From Annulohypoxylon bovei var. microspora (taxonomy: Eukaryota; Ascomycota; Sordariomycetes; Xylariales; Hypoxylaceae), in assembly GCA_022836615.1 (NCBI GenBank), contig MU405267.1, forward strand, positions 173,604 through 237,603: 64,000 nucleotides of DNA, read 5' to 3'. Made by a program: the position numbers and the translations under genes. A model generated the notes under the pieces. That model was not told where the DNA came from. It saw only the letters and a program-made list of their open reading frames with translations, and made no database searches. Positions 46,206 to 57,512 of this stretch are shown here, piece by piece. Position 1 is the stretch's first letter. Every line of letters begins with the position of its first letter.

Positions 46206-48083
46206 CTTTCGGATCACACTTGTTCTTGTTCAAAGCGTGACTGGATCCAATTCACTTCAAGGAAACGTTATGGACATCTACTTAGATAGGTAGATGCAGA
46301 AGATGGAGAAGATGGAAGAAGCGTGCGCCGCGGAGAAGTCTTAAGTACCTAGGTATGTCGAGGGCTGATGTTCTAAGTTAGGCATGATTGCATACTCAAG
46401 GTGTGTATCTTATTTGTCAAACAGCGTATCTCATTTGTCAAGCGGTGTATCTCATTCGCCGACGTCTGTACCTAGGTATCGTCTACCGTGTACATTCCGC
46501 ACCGAACTTGACGATTTGGTAACGTGGTGATGTTGGTCAGGGAGTATCGCGATAAGCCATCGAATAGAACGCAGCGCTACTTGCTAGGATAACGAATAAC
46601 GGCCACGCGCAGCCACGAATCCGGTGTACTCGGAGCCTTCGCACTTCACGCGGCGTCATTAAACAAGCCCTTCGAGAATCTGGGTATCTCTGGCCAATGA
46701 TACCACCAAAGAAGGACAATCGCCAACGATCACCAGGAAACCATAGGAACACGACATCCGGTTTTCGGAGCTAATTCCTTTCGTTCGGGTAGTAGCCTGC
46801 CTACCTAGGTAAGCACATAATATAACATACAAGATAACACATAAGGGATAGACTTATATATGTACCTAGGTAGGTAGCCTCCCACCAACTACGGAATAGC
46901 TGCGCGGGGACATGTCGAATATCATGCAGTTGGTTGTCTTAACCCCAGCGCGTAGCATCTCATCCGTTTAACCTAGCCTCTCGCCGAATATGACACATCA
47001 CGTATGAGGACTATACCATCAAGAACTTTAGTTATCGAAGACCTGGTCTGCCGGAAGGGCAGCTGTCAGAGATCTGGTCGGATCGGGAATCGGCTGATCA
47101 AAGGTTCGGTCCTCACCTCGGGCCGGGAACCACCGTTGCCAAAACATATCAGGCCTTCGGGTGGTAATAACGGCAGCTGCGGCAGCTTCGACTTTCAACG
47201 GGCCAGGTTTATACCGGAGCCTCGGGCGGCACAGCAATCTCGAGTTCACACGAAGCCGCAGATCGCCAGATCGACTTTACAACTTTGCAACCTTTCGAGC
47301 GTTTTATTGATTTACATGGTCTAGTCTGTTAGATGATTAGTCATCGAAGAACTGGACACATCAGAGTTCGACCCGCCAAATGCTTAGATCGTTAGGAAGG
47401 AGACCTGTTGGTAGCTGGTCTCGGGACAGTGTAAACAAAGAGATGTTCTTATGAATACCGTGATCTGTAGCTGGTGGACTCAGAGCTACTCGCGCAGCAA
47501 CGTCGTTATGCCCCCCCTACCTATAGTCTGCACCGTGACGATAAACGTCTGAGATCTTATTATAAGGTTGGCAAGTTTCGCGTCTCTTGTCTCGCCCACC
47601 CAACGGTACGCGTCCACGATCATCCAAGACGACCTCCGTGCCCCTTCCCAGCGTTTCTTCCCGCTAACAGTGACGACGTCTTGGTAATGGAGAGCAGTCT
47701 CTCAGGCCCAGCATTCACTCTAGCATCCTCTGTACCTTCTATTCTATTGATAGAGCCCGGCTTCTCGGACTACACTATTCGGAAATTTGGGCCGATGCCA
47801 GGCTTCGTTAAGGCTCATAAGGTCGACGAAGAGAGGGCGAAGTAATGGAGGCACGGATACAGGCTTCGTGATACGTATCGTGGCGAGAATAACGGCAAGT
47901 ACATATAGGTCCTCGAGCAGTGTCTTCCGAAAAATAAGCATCTAAGGATTACGAAGGGCCGAGCTGAATCAGGAGGCTTTGGGAGGTCATGAACACCAGG
48001 GGGCGTAGGCCACTGAAGCTACCGCCCTTGAGCTAATTAAAATGTGCACTTATATCTTATAAATAGCAGACATCAGACAGTCC
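46206..48083. other. gene-poor interval
   Basis: 1.9 kb. A (GTATCTCATTTGTCAA)-like unit repeats near 46404-46455. Motif copies lie near 46345, 46470, 46800 and 46865. A 123-codon plus frame at 47474-47845 has no recognisable domain and may be part of the decayed HET locus downstream; I do not call it. Confidence 0.45.
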
Positions 48084-49480
48084 TTGTATTGTGGCGTAGA
48101 TACAGTACGTGGAATGTGTTCCGTTCGGTTCTTTTCGTCTCTTTTTCAGCTGTATCGTATCGCCGTCTCTTCAGCGGCCTCCAACTTCATTCCCTCGCTA
48201 GTATCGGCTAAACCAAGCTCCGCCTACAGAAACATTGTCCTCCACATAACATTACAAGAGCTGCTAGCTCCAGCTGAAGTCCGGCTCTACGATCACGACT
48301 GGGTTGATCTGGGTACCAAATGCGACAATGCTCACACGATCGGACTTGCCACAGGGATATATCGCAAGTCGCTAGAAGATCCGAATTCCATCTCGCTGCG
48401 CTCTATAGCACACAAGATGAAGTGGGATTCCGACAGGGAAACGACTAGGCCAGAAGATCGCGCCTACAGCCTCGTCGGGATATTCAAAGCGAACATGCCC
48501 GCGTCCTACGACGAAGGGGGGAGATGGCTTTCTATCACTGCAGGAAAGGATCGCAGATTCGCAATGACAACGAGCGAGGTCAGCATATTCGGGTGGGAAG
48601 ACGCGACACACCGAGACTTCTATAGCATGCTTGCCGAGTCGCCGGCTGCTTTCGCATCCGACCGCTTTCGCATCCGGCCAAGATCTACACGGTAGCATAC
48701 CCGAGAGGCACTACAGCATAGCGAATAAGGGCATCTCCATGACATATCCGCCGAGAAAGGTCCCGCGCGAAGAGGGAAATAGATGCTATCTCCAGTAGCT
48801 CCTCTCTATCGGATACCGAAGTTCAGAGAAGAGCAGAGACCCCGACGTATTGGGGATCTTCTTGCGCAAGATCGACACCGAATCCTCTGTGCGGTATAAC
48901 GGTAACCCCCCGGCGCGATACACTGCGCAACAGTTCAGGGCATCTCCGACAACCCAACCTCAGACATCTTATGTTGCTCTATCCCTCAACGACTACCACC
49001 TGAGGCTTAACCAAGCTCTAGACCGCGCGATCTACGTCCAGCAGAGCACGGTCGCAGATGTTTTTAGGACAGAGCCCGAAGCAGCGTGGGATTGCGAACG
49101 GAGTCTGTTCTTCAGCCGCCCGCACGACGATTTTGCGACAGGCGTCTCGCTTAAAATATCATCGAGCGACCTTCCAAAAGACGCGAGACGCAAAATTAAA
49201 GCAAACATCCTATTCGATCGTCGAAAAGACCCACCGGCCTGTTTCGTGATAGATCCGAGCACCTCTGAGCTCGAGCTGTCCCAGACGGGCGGGAGACAGC
49301 GCCGGGACGAGATTGAAGATCGTCGAGAGCACCAAAACTGGACCGACGAAGCCGTGGTTGACCGTTGACGTAGGCGACCAGAGGTTTAAAGTCTCCGCCG
49401 CGCTCGAGAAGAACGAAGACAGAACCAGCGACGTCTTGGAGGTTAGAACTAGCCTTGTCGAGGCGTCGCCGAGTCTGGGC
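48084..49480 (+). pseudogene. broken HET-domain (heterokaryon incompatibility) gene
   Basis: The plus strand carries the second half of a HET domain and its usual downstream region, in several frames. Frame 1 (to 48695) reads TLQELLAPAEVRLYDHDW, DLGTKCD, a TGIY turn, and MKWDSDRETTRPEDRAYSLV followed by GIFKANMP. These are hallmarks of HET-E/HET-D-like fungal proteins. Near 48690 the frame shifts to one reading HYSIANKGISMTYP (the family's late NRGL-type segment). This frame contains an in-frame TAG near 48797 before LGIFLRKID. A third shift occurs near 49310-49340, after which WLTVDVGDQRFKVSAALEK continues to about 49480. The N-terminal half of the domain is missing or scrambled. At least three lesions make function unlikely. 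HET proteins trigger cell death upon non-self recognition, and such decay is common near telomeres. Confidence 0.8.
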
Positions 49481-49681
49481 TTGGCTACCGTTCAAGAACA
49501 TCTTTCCAAGATGATGAATGAAGCTCTACCACATAATGTCGTCCAAGATTGGGATATACGTGGTATTATCGGGTCAGACGAAGCGATTGGTCTTCAGCGC
49601 AGCGGCCTTTATGAAAATTTCACCAGAAGCGAAGAGTCATTTTACGGTGTAAGAAAAGGCCTCCACAGGCCTTCAAGAGAG

Positions 49682-50165
49682 CAGACCCACGGACCAAATA
49701 GGGCTAAAATAGAAGACCCGCCGACGGGTCTGTGATTTTGTATGGGGATTTGACCCGCGGGTACGTGGGTCTCACCCCAGATTTGGCGGGGTAAGCTGGC
49801 AGACCCACGGGGTAGATACAGGGCTAAATCTACGGACCGGGCGATGGGTTTGTTGTTTTTGGTGTAGAAATAGCTGGCCGGTCTGTACGAGCTATCAAGG
49901 TTTATAGCGCATCGAGCCCGTTATAACCCGCTGCTTACAGCGCACTTAGCATCCAGGGGTATGGATGCCCATCCTGGATCCCATTGTAGCGCAGCCCTGG
50001 AGCTAGCACGCCTCAGCGCACCATAGCGCATTATAACGCACCTAGCCCGTTAGCGGACCGATGGGGCGTTTTGCCTGCTAAAAGGGCGGACCGACCGTTG
50101 GGTCTGCTATTTTTGGTGCAAAAACAGCTGGTCGGTCCGTACAAGTAATTAATGGTTACAGCGTC
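49682..50165 (+). repeat. GACCC/GGGTC-rich repeat, left copy
   Basis: A composite repeat of three related segments (about 49682-49760, 49800-49890 and 50063-50140). Each contains variants of GACCCGACGACGGGTCTG, TGTTGTTTTTGGTG and AACAGCTGGCGGGTCCGT. An array of AGCGCA/TATAGCGCAC-like units lies at about 49905-50050. The same modules recur near 55.66-55.92 kb in the same orientation. The alternating GACCC and GGGTC would fold into hairpins, as in MITE-like or other non-autonomous elements. No coding frame is present. Confidence 0.75.
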
Positions 50166-50169
50166 TAGT

Positions 50170-50300
50170 CCGCTACCTACAACGCACCTAACACACCACA
50201 CCACACCACACTACTATACCACATTACACCACATCCATTACACCACATTAGGTACACCACACTACACCACACCGCACCTAACACATCCATTATAGCGCAC
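50170..50300 (+). repeat. CACAC/ACCACATT low-complexity tract
   Basis: Purely low-complexity run of ACCACACC and TTACACCACA units directly after the left composite repeat. Confidence 0.8.
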
Positions 50301-51829
50301 CACAACGCACTTGATGGAGTACTACTTATCAAGGTTAACCTTGGAACATTCAGAGGATCCATGCCTACATGTATCTACGCCCGCAAATAGGCATAATGAG
50401 TTACTGGGCATTTTAAGAAAAATGTAAGCGCAAGCACGCCTTATATGATTCTCTAGCTACCCCTGAACTCCGGCCGTAATCCCGCCACTATCGCCAGGTC
50501 GCGTTCTTATGGATACCTACCTAGATAGTGAGGGTGGCGAGGTGACCGGTCGGCTTCGCACTTTAGGACCTGTCGACGTTCAAGGAAAGAGATATTCAGC
50601 TACACCTTAACCCTAGTCCCTAGGCAGCTCTGTCGTCTCATACCAGAGAGGTCAAAGAGGTCAGAGAGGTCAGAGAGGCCAGAGGAGTGAAGAAGCGAAT
50701 CTACGACGCGAAGGCGGTCAAGGCGGTCAAGGCGGTCAAGGCGGCAGTCAATATAGGTCCTGCACGCGTGAAACTTTCCACCTACGTCACAAGAGTCGTT
50801 CTGGCTTGGTTTGTTAGAAGCATCAGGATATCAATCTACACTTGGCGGGAAGCTTAGATGAGATAGCTGGACGTCAAGGGAAAGTGCTCGTACTGCGAAG
50901 GGTTCTAGCATTCTGACTGAAAAAGCTTTTCGAGCTTCTCTTCTTAATACAACTACATCCTAGCCTACCTTGTCGACGATCTCCCCTTAGTGCCGCCACC
51001 GTCATCTTGCATCGTGACAGCCTCATGGTTGACGTTCTTGTTGAGATGGATGCGGATTTAGCGTACGCCCCAGCAAGCAGCAAGTACGAGCATTCCCTCC
51101 AACTTTCCCTCCAGCATCTCTTTTTAGCTTTCCCTTCTAACTCCCTCCTTCCAACCTCCCTTCTAACTTCCCTCTTCTAGCCCCCCTCTGTTACCTGCCT
51201 GACCTGCATGTCGTGATGATGGGTTCCCAAAGGCTTCAAAGGCTTTAACGCGAAAACCACATCATGCCAGACACAACCTCGCCTGCAGGAGCTAACGGGG
51301 ATGGTTAAAGCATCATCATACAGATCTGTATGTGCTGCTGGGTGAATTAGGTAAGATATTTCTTTTCTATCACCGTACAATAGTTTCTGCTGACGTGGAC
51401 GGATCTACAGCCTCAGATTAGTCAGCGTTGCTTAGCAACAGGGCGGTAAGGCTTTTCTGCCGCTTAGGTGGGTATCTTGACTTAGCACGGCACGGTCTGC
51501 GGTCTGCGGTCTGCGGCACCTCACGCGTGAACCTAAGAAATGCAACCACCTTAACCGGGGTACGAACGAACACAGACACTTTCAACTTCCGAAGCAGCCT
51601 CAAACGCCATACGTATATCTCCTAAGAACAAGCATTCCCCTTCGCCCTGGAGTTAGATACCAACCAAAACCAACCAAAACCAACAAATTCCACGTCTCCA
51701 TTCTGCCATCTCCATTCTGCCGTCTCCATTCTGCCATCTTCATTCTCCCATTTCCATTCATCCATCTCCATTATGCCATCTCCCATTCCCCTCCCCCTCC
51801 CCCTCCCCCTCCTCTCTCCCCTCTCCCAA
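50301..51829. other. intergenic with small tandem repeats
   Basis: Contains GAGGTCAGA-type units (50650-50685), GGCGGTCAA units (50710-50750) and about seven copies of a 13-14 base CCATTCTGCCATCT-like unit (51695-51780) just beyond the stop codon of the coiled-coil gene. No gene is seen. Confidence 0.5.
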
Positions 51830-54463
51830 CTAACGGTTCACAACCCGGAAGTCGAAGGACTTCTGCCCGTCGTCCGCCACACGAAGCCTCAGCTGGTAGC
51901 ATTCGTGGACCCCGTGCGTCTCGCAGCGTCCGCCTTCGGGGATTAGCGAGCGGTCGGAGTCTATCCCCGCCTGCTCTATCTCCGCGAAGCAGTACCACCG
52001 GGAGGGCTCGGCGTCTCGGAAGAACCTCGCCAGGTTCCTGCGGCCGTACGAGTTCCAGCAGTTGGCGAGCAGGCGCAGCACTATCTGGCGCAGCCCGACG
52101 CGGCACGGGCTCTCGACGCTCGGCCGGTACTCCCGGACGAACTCCGACATCTCGTCGATCGCCTCCTGCCACGGGACGTCGCGGTCTACGCCGTGGCGCA
52201 GGCGAGATTCGAGCTCCGCCACCCGGCTCCTGGAATCGTCGTAGCCGTACCGGAGACAGTTGATCTCGTCTTGGAGCTCCGCCAGGTACTCCGACCGCTC
52301 CGAGACGTCCGCGGCCTCGGCCGTGAGCTCGTCTCGATCCTTCTGGATCGCGTCCTGCACGGCCGTCAGCCGGTCGCGCGACGCCTCGAGCCGCCGCGCG
52401 TCGACGCGCAGGTCGGCCTTCTCCCGACCGAGCTCCGCGAGCTGGTCGTCCAGCCGCCGGCGCTCCTCCGCGAGCTCCGCCTGCATGCCGTCGAAGACCC
52501 CCTGCCGCGTGGCGAGGCTGCGCCGGATGCCGCCGAGGCGAACCTCTTCGGCGGCGGCGGCGACGTCCTTCTCCTGACTCCACAGGACCGACGACTCGCG
52601 ATCCCTCGCCAGCTGCTCCTGCCCGTAGGCGAGCTCCCTCCGCTGACGGGCGAGGTCTCCCTGCCGCGTGGCGAGGCCTCCCTGCTGGGCGGCGACGCTC
52701 TCTCGGAGCTTGCCGAGACGAGCCTCTTCGGCCGCGGCGGCGACGTCTCTCTCTCGGCACGTCTGGGCGAACGACGTGCGATCGTCGGCCAGCTGCTCCA
52801 GGCCGTCGGCGAGCTGGTCGCCTAGCGCGGCGAGGTCGTCACGGCGGCCGTCGAGGCTGAGGGACCGAGCCTTCAGGTCCTCCTCCTCGTCGGAGAGCTT
52901 CCGACGCTCGCCGAGCACGAGCTCTAGGCTGCTGCCGAGCTCCGCCTGCTGGCGGTCCAGCTCTGCCTGGCGGCGGTCCAGCTCGCCTCTGCGGCCGTCG
53001 AGGCGAGAATCCTCGTCCTTCAGTCCGATCTCCTTCTGGGAGAGCCGCCCATACTCGCCGCGCACCCATTCGTTCAGGGACGCGCGCTCCTCGTCGAGCT
53101 TCTGCCGCAGGGCGTCGACGCCTTGTGCCCGACGCGCGAGATCGTCCCGGAGTCCGTCGAGACGAGACTCCTCGAGCCTCGCGGAGGCTTCTCTCTCGGA
53201 AATCCTCCCGCGGTCTTCGGAAAGCTTCTCGCGGTCCTCGGCGAGTTCTGTCTGCTGGCGGGCGAGCTCGTCGCTGGAACCGGCCAGCCTCTTCTCTTCT
53301 TCGTCTAGACGGGTTCTCTTTTCAGAGATCTCTCGTCCGCCCGCGAGAAGGTCATCTCGATCTTTGTCAAGCTGGGTTCCTCGAAGATCAAAATCGGTTT
53401 CTCGCTTGTCGAGACCGGCTTCTCGTTTGTCGAGACCAGCTTCTCTCTTGTCGAGGCCGGCTTCGCGTTTGTCGAGACCGGCTTCGCGTTTGTCGAGGCC
53501 GGCTTCTCGTACGCCGTGACCGGCTTCTCGTGCGTCGAGATCGCGTTTTTGGAGCCTCTGGAGAACCTTTCCCTCGAACAGGTCGGTCTCGTTCTGGGCA
53601 AGCTGGAGCCGGTCTTGGGCGAGCTTCTGCTGGTCTTCGACGAATGTCTCACGGTTAAGGGAGAGCTCGGGCTGGGAAACCTGGAGTCTCATCTCCCTTG
53701 CCGCCAGGGATTTCTTTTCCTCGAGAAGCCGTGCCTCCTGAAGGAAGGCGTTTCTCGCGGATATCTGGCGGAGGTCTTCGGCGACCTTTTCCCGGTCTCT
53801 GGCGAGGGCTTTCTCGCCGGCGGAAAGGGTGCCTTCGCGGTGTTCCAGCCTCGCCTTCTTCTCTCCCATCTCCGCACGAAAGTCGTCTCGCCTCCCGGCG
53901 AGCGACTTCTCGGCCTTGTCGAGTATCGCCGCGGCGGCGTCGAGCGTGGCCTGGCGGCCGTTGATGTCCGCCTCCTTGATGTTCAAGGAGGTGCTCCTCT
54001 CGAAGACCTTCTCGCTCTCCTGGCGGAGCGACCGCTCCTTGTCGGAGAGGTCCTTCTTCCGGCGTTTGACCTCGCCCTCGGAAGCTTGGAGTTCCGACTC
54101 TCGACCCGCCTGGTCGGATCTGATCCCTTCGGACTTCTCGATAAACGACTTGCGTTCGCCGAAGAAGTTTGCGCGCTGGCTTTCTAGATCCTTCAGAGAG
54201 TCGTCTAGCTTCGCCTCCTTCTCTCGGGAGGCGACGTCCCTCGCGGAACGCGATCTGCGCTCATCGTCGAGCTTCTTCTCGGCGTCTCCGAGCCGGCCGT
54301 GCAAATCCTTGAGGTCTCTGGACGCCCTCTTGATGGTATCGAGAGCGGTCGCGAACCTGGCTCGCTCGAGGGCAGCCTCGCCGTTATCACATCTGCGAAC
54401 GGCGCCGAACCTCGTTGTCATGAAGGCAAGTTCGCTTTCGAACTTGGCAAATATATCAGACAT
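51830..54463 (-). CDS. 877-residue coiled-coil protein of unknown function
   Basis: Single uninterrupted frame of 877 residues starting at a clean ATG (MSDIFAKFESELAFM). Almost the whole chain from residue 40 to about 770 is a charged helix rich in Glu, Arg, Asp, Leu and Lys, with few Pro and Gly. It alternates basic-acidic units such as LDKREAG, LAEDREKLSEDRGRI and RRQAELDRQQAELG. About residues 310-350 hold a perfect heptad array of (KREAGLD). The last about 105 residues look globular: they contain SPCRVGLRQIVLRLLANCW, RNLARFFRDAEPSRWYCF and a Cys/His cluster, GGRCETHGVHECYQLRLRV. That tail resembles C-terminal modules in other fungal hypothetical proteins. No enzymatic motif is seen. The gene lies about 10 kb from the telomere between two copies of a dispersed repeat. 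Absence of stops over 2.6 kb and a clear amino-acid bias argue that it is real. Confidence 0.78.
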   Translation of the reverse strand: MSDIFAKFESELAFMTTRFGAVRRCDNGEAALERARFATALDTIKRASRDLKDLHGRLGDAEKKLDDERRSRSARDVASREKEAKLDDSLKDLESQRANFFGERKSFIEKSEGIRSDQAGRESELQASEGEVKRRKKDLSDKERSLRQESEKVFERSTSLNIKEADINGRQATLDAAAAILDKAEKSLAGRRDDFRAEMGEKKARLEHREGTLSAGEKALARDREKVAEDLRQISARNAFLQEARLLEEKKSLAAREMRLQVSQPELSLNRETFVEDQQKLAQDRLQLAQNETDLFEGKVLQRLQKRDLDAREAGHGVREAGLDKREAGLDKREAGLDKREAGLDKREAGLDKRETDFDLRGTQLDKDRDDLLAGGREISEKRTRLDEEEKRLAGSSDELARQQTELAEDREKLSEDRGRISEREASARLEESRLDGLRDDLARRAQGVDALRQKLDEERASLNEWVRGEYGRLSQKEIGLKDEDSRLDGRRGELDRRQAELDRQQAELGSSLELVLGERRKLSDEEEDLKARSLSLDGRRDDLAALGDQLADGLEQLADDRTSFAQTCRERDVAAAAEEARLGKLRESVAAQQGGLATRQGDLARQRRELAYGQEQLARDRESSVLWSQEKDVAAAAEEVRLGGIRRSLATRQGVFDGMQAELAEERRRLDDQLAELGREKADLRVDARRLEASRDRLTAVQDAIQKDRDELTAEAADVSERSEYLAELQDEINCLRYGYDDSRSRVAELESRLRHGVDRDVPWQEAIDEMSEFVREYRPSVESPCRVGLRQIVLRLLANCWNSYGRRNLARFFRDAEPSRWYCFAEIEQAGIDSDRSLIPEGGRCETHGVHECYQLRLRVADDGQKSFDFRVVNR
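53395..53520 (-). repeat. 21-bp tandem repeat coding a heptad array
   Basis: About six copies of a 21-base unit inside the coiled-coil gene, each encoding a KREAGLD-type heptad. Because the unit is a multiple of three and of one heptad, copy-number change would lengthen the coil without breaking the frame. Confidence 0.9.
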
Positions 54464-55654
54464 GGTGAATAAGAGTTCACGTCAAATATCAGATCACAAA
54501 AATCGGTTCGGATTGATGTTATTTTTTTGAGACAGACAGTTCGAGCTCGTCTGGATTATCATCATCTACTTACCTTCAGAAGTGCCTGTCGGACCTTCCA
54601 AGCTCGCGCGACTAAGAGTACCGCGCTGTCGCGTACCATCTAAGCAAGTCTCCGGCAGAGCTTCCTCGGAATCTGGACCGCCAGGTACCTCGGCGCTCAG
54701 TACTATTAGCTCGGGGGATATCAAACACGTTACGTAAAGAGGCGGTCATTATATCAAACGGAAGGTACACACCAAGCAAACGCGAGTATCTCGTAGTAGC
54801 CTAATAACTACTAGTAGTTGATACTTAATATGCAGCAACGACGTGGACAGGAAACTGCTGCGAAATACCTAGCTACGTACATATGCATCCTCAAGCCTGC
54901 TTAAGGGCGTAGCGGGCGTGCTAAGCTAGGGCCCACGTTTTACATTCAAAGGTAAAATACGTCATCTTGCTGCGAAAAACCCTTCACGAAAACCATCTCT
55001 ACCGCCGCAGATACAAGATGGCGTCGGAGTACGTCATCAGCAACCTGACCGCCTTCCCTAGATACCTTAAGGTCAGGGAGGAGACGGGAATATCGTTTCC
55101 GATACTCGTGGGTACCGCGTACCCGCTCAGAGGATGATGGGAGGCGGGCGAGGGGAGAGTAGGGGGTGTGAGAAAATGAGAAAATGAGACATGAGGAGAT
55201 GAGGAATGAGATTAGAACATTTCTAGCTACTCTTTACTTTGCTAGCTACTATTGGGGGTGTACTACGGGCGAGGCATTAAGAACACTATTACTACTGGTG
55301 CTGGTGCTGCTGATCAATGATGCTGCTGCTGCTGTTGATGATGCTACTACCTACTGTTCCGGAGTGGTGTCCGGTGTCAGCGCCGACGTGTCGCATCGCG
55401 TCGGTTCTTTCTCCGGCGTGCATCCTGTACCGGCGAGCAGCTCGAGGCGATTCGAACGGCGTAGGTCTTGTGCGGGTGCATCGCCGCTGCGCCGGTGCAC
55501 ATGCGCATTCGTGGATGCGCATACGGAGGTTGACGCGGCGGTTGGGCGATATGGCGATATGGCGGTCTTGCTGGTGGACAGCCCTGGAGGGCTACAGGGC
55601 TCCAGTGCTGTTAGGCGGTGGGGGGCTAGGGGGCAGTTATAGGGCTTCGTGTTA
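54464..55654. other. intergenic with one small open frame
   Basis: Promoter side of the coiled-coil gene. A 39-codon frame lies at 55018-55137 (plus), starting MASEYVISNL and ending GTAYPLRG. It has natural amino-acid composition but no known relative, and could be an exon fragment. A CTG/GAT triplet tract lies at about 55288-55350. Confidence 0.45.
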
Positions 55655-56125
55655 GGGACCCGTTGCTGGGTCTATGATTTTGTATGGGGATTTGGCTGAC
55701 GGGTCTGGGCGGATCGACGCAGATTGTTGGACGGACCCGTGGGACGTTTTGCCGGCTAAGAAGGCGTACCGACTGACGGGTCCGCCGTTTTTGGTTCGAA
55801 AATAGCTGGCGGGTCCATTGACATCTAGCAGCAGACCCGCGGGGCAAATATAGGGCTAAAGTCGCGGACCCGACGACGGGTCTGTTGTTTTTGGTGTAAG
55901 AACAGCTGGCGGGTCCGTGAGCGTTACAGCGCGTTACAGCGCACCGCAACGTCCCTAGCGCACCGCAGCGCACTACAGCGCACTACAACGCATTATAGCG
56001 CACTTAGTCCGCTGTAGCCCCTTATAACCCCTAATGGACCGCGTCCACGGATTACGACGCACCTAGAGCCCGTTTAACCCGCTATAGTCCGCTATAATCC
56101 GCTACCTATAGCGTACTTAGGTACA
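55655..56125 (+). repeat. GACCC/GGGTC-rich repeat, right copy
   Basis: Second copy of the composite repeat seen near 49.7 kb, same orientation, with segments at about 55660-55700, 55741-55820 and 55831-55920. The segments are in a different order from the left copy: the GGGACGTTTTGCCGGC module precedes rather than follows the CAGACCCGCGGGGC module. A long array of GCGCA/TTATAGCGCAC-like units follows (55921-56115). Confidence 0.75.
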
Positions 56126-57322
56126 CCTGGGCAATGCCATAACGCGCTGCGACGCATCCATGCAACGCGCTTAGCACTACCTGCTGCGCACCTAGAGCAC
56201 CAGCACCTAGAGCACCAGCACCTAGCCCGCTACCCGCGCAGTTACCTTTGAAGGGGTGCCCGGCGCAGGACAGTTTCCGGGATGCAACGTATACCGGCCT
56301 GCAGCTCTTGATGAGGCAGGAGTATATCAAGGCTGGCGCACGTCTAAGCTGACGCACGTCTAGGCTGGCGCATGTCTCGCGCCCATGTGTTGATTGATGG
56401 TATCGACTTAAGCAGCCTTGAGTAAGTCGTCAAACTGCTCCGGCGTGCTATCATCATTGCTGCCGCCTCTACCTACTACGTTCGACCTGCTACGTTCGAC
56501 CTGCTACGTTCGACCTGGCTTTATGAGTATCGTCTTGATCGACTGCGCGCTGTCGCCTCGCCGTCGCCTCGCCAGAGATAGATGCTTCGTCGGCGATGGT
56601 TGGCTTGACCGCTTACCGAGGACCCGGATCACCATCTAGACCTTCGGCGCGTGCGAGACAATATACGAGACGATATACGAGACGAGCCCCGGAAATCTTC
56701 GTCGAGGCGGCGAAGAAGCGGTTCGAGCTGAAGCTTGGTCAGCTCGGGCCCTACGTTTTCGATGCTCGCGGATAGCCAGGATTCTTGCCAGGATTCTTAC
56801 CTGGAGGAGGTAGAGGCCGTGTCGCGGTGGTGGATTGGCGCGAGGGTAAGCTTACCTACCTAGTAGTGATCTTATGGTTAGGAGGTAAGTCGAGATGCGG
56901 TATTCAGGACCCAGGTACCGTCGTCGGGTTGATCAAGTAGAATAGATCTGATCTATCCTTCTTTCCCGGACCGTGACTTGCTTGTCGCATTGCTGCTCGA
57001 ATAAAAATCCTCGTAGCAGAGCGACGAGAGAACTGTTGATGAGCTTTCCACCAGAAGCTTTTTAGCAAGGCGATTGGCAAGGTGATTAGCAAGGTGATTA
57101 GTATCCCTGGCATCCCGGGGTTTTTGATCGCGAGCGGACATCCTGGAGAAGACTCCCTCGTGGCATGCGGTGTGTATGGCTGTACGTTTTTATATAGTAC
57201 TAGGTACGCAGATCAAACCCAACACATGTTGATATTTACTTAGGTCGGCAATATCATTCCGCTGGCTCGTCTAGGTGAGGCCTCGCATTAGGTATACCTA
57301 GTAGGTTACGAAGAAGATTCAT
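56126..57322. other. gene-poor interval with possible coding debris
   Basis: Two short plus-strand stretches look protein-like but have no start and no context: about 56251-56352 (DSFRDATYTGLQLLMRQEY) and about 56683-56775 (EIFVEAAKKRFELKLGQLG). A TACGTTCGACCTGC unit is repeated three times at about 56475-56515. I call no gene. Confidence 0.35.
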
Positions 57323-57512
57323 ATGGGTTGGGGTGTAAAGCGTGAGCCCTAGCACGCCCGTTGCGCCGTCGAGGAGGCATTGGAATAACTTCAAAGCGGT
57401 CCTCCGGTGTTGATATTAACTATGCCTCCTACTGCTACTGCTGCTACTGCTGCTATTGCTATTATTATTACTGCTACTACTACTACTACTGCTGCTACTA
57501 CTACTGCTGCTA
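57323..57512 (+). repeat. duplicated subtelomeric segment, copy 1, with CTA/CTG tract
   Basis: The first 120 bases match 59971-60087 closely. They share ATGGGTTGG, GTGAGCCCTAG and GCACGCCC. A tract of TACTGC, TATTAT and TACTAC triplets (57430-57512) follows. The second copy is also followed by a CTA triplet run. Confidence 0.8.

Noticed and set aside
47474..47845. 123-codon frame upstream of the HET relic
   Set aside because: It does not contain the expected HET N-terminal motifs and shows no other domain; it is left unannotated.
52193..54530. Several long plus-strand frames opposite the coiled-coil gene
   Set aside because: They arise from biased codon use of the repetitive charged coil on the minus strand, and several overlap one another in different frames.
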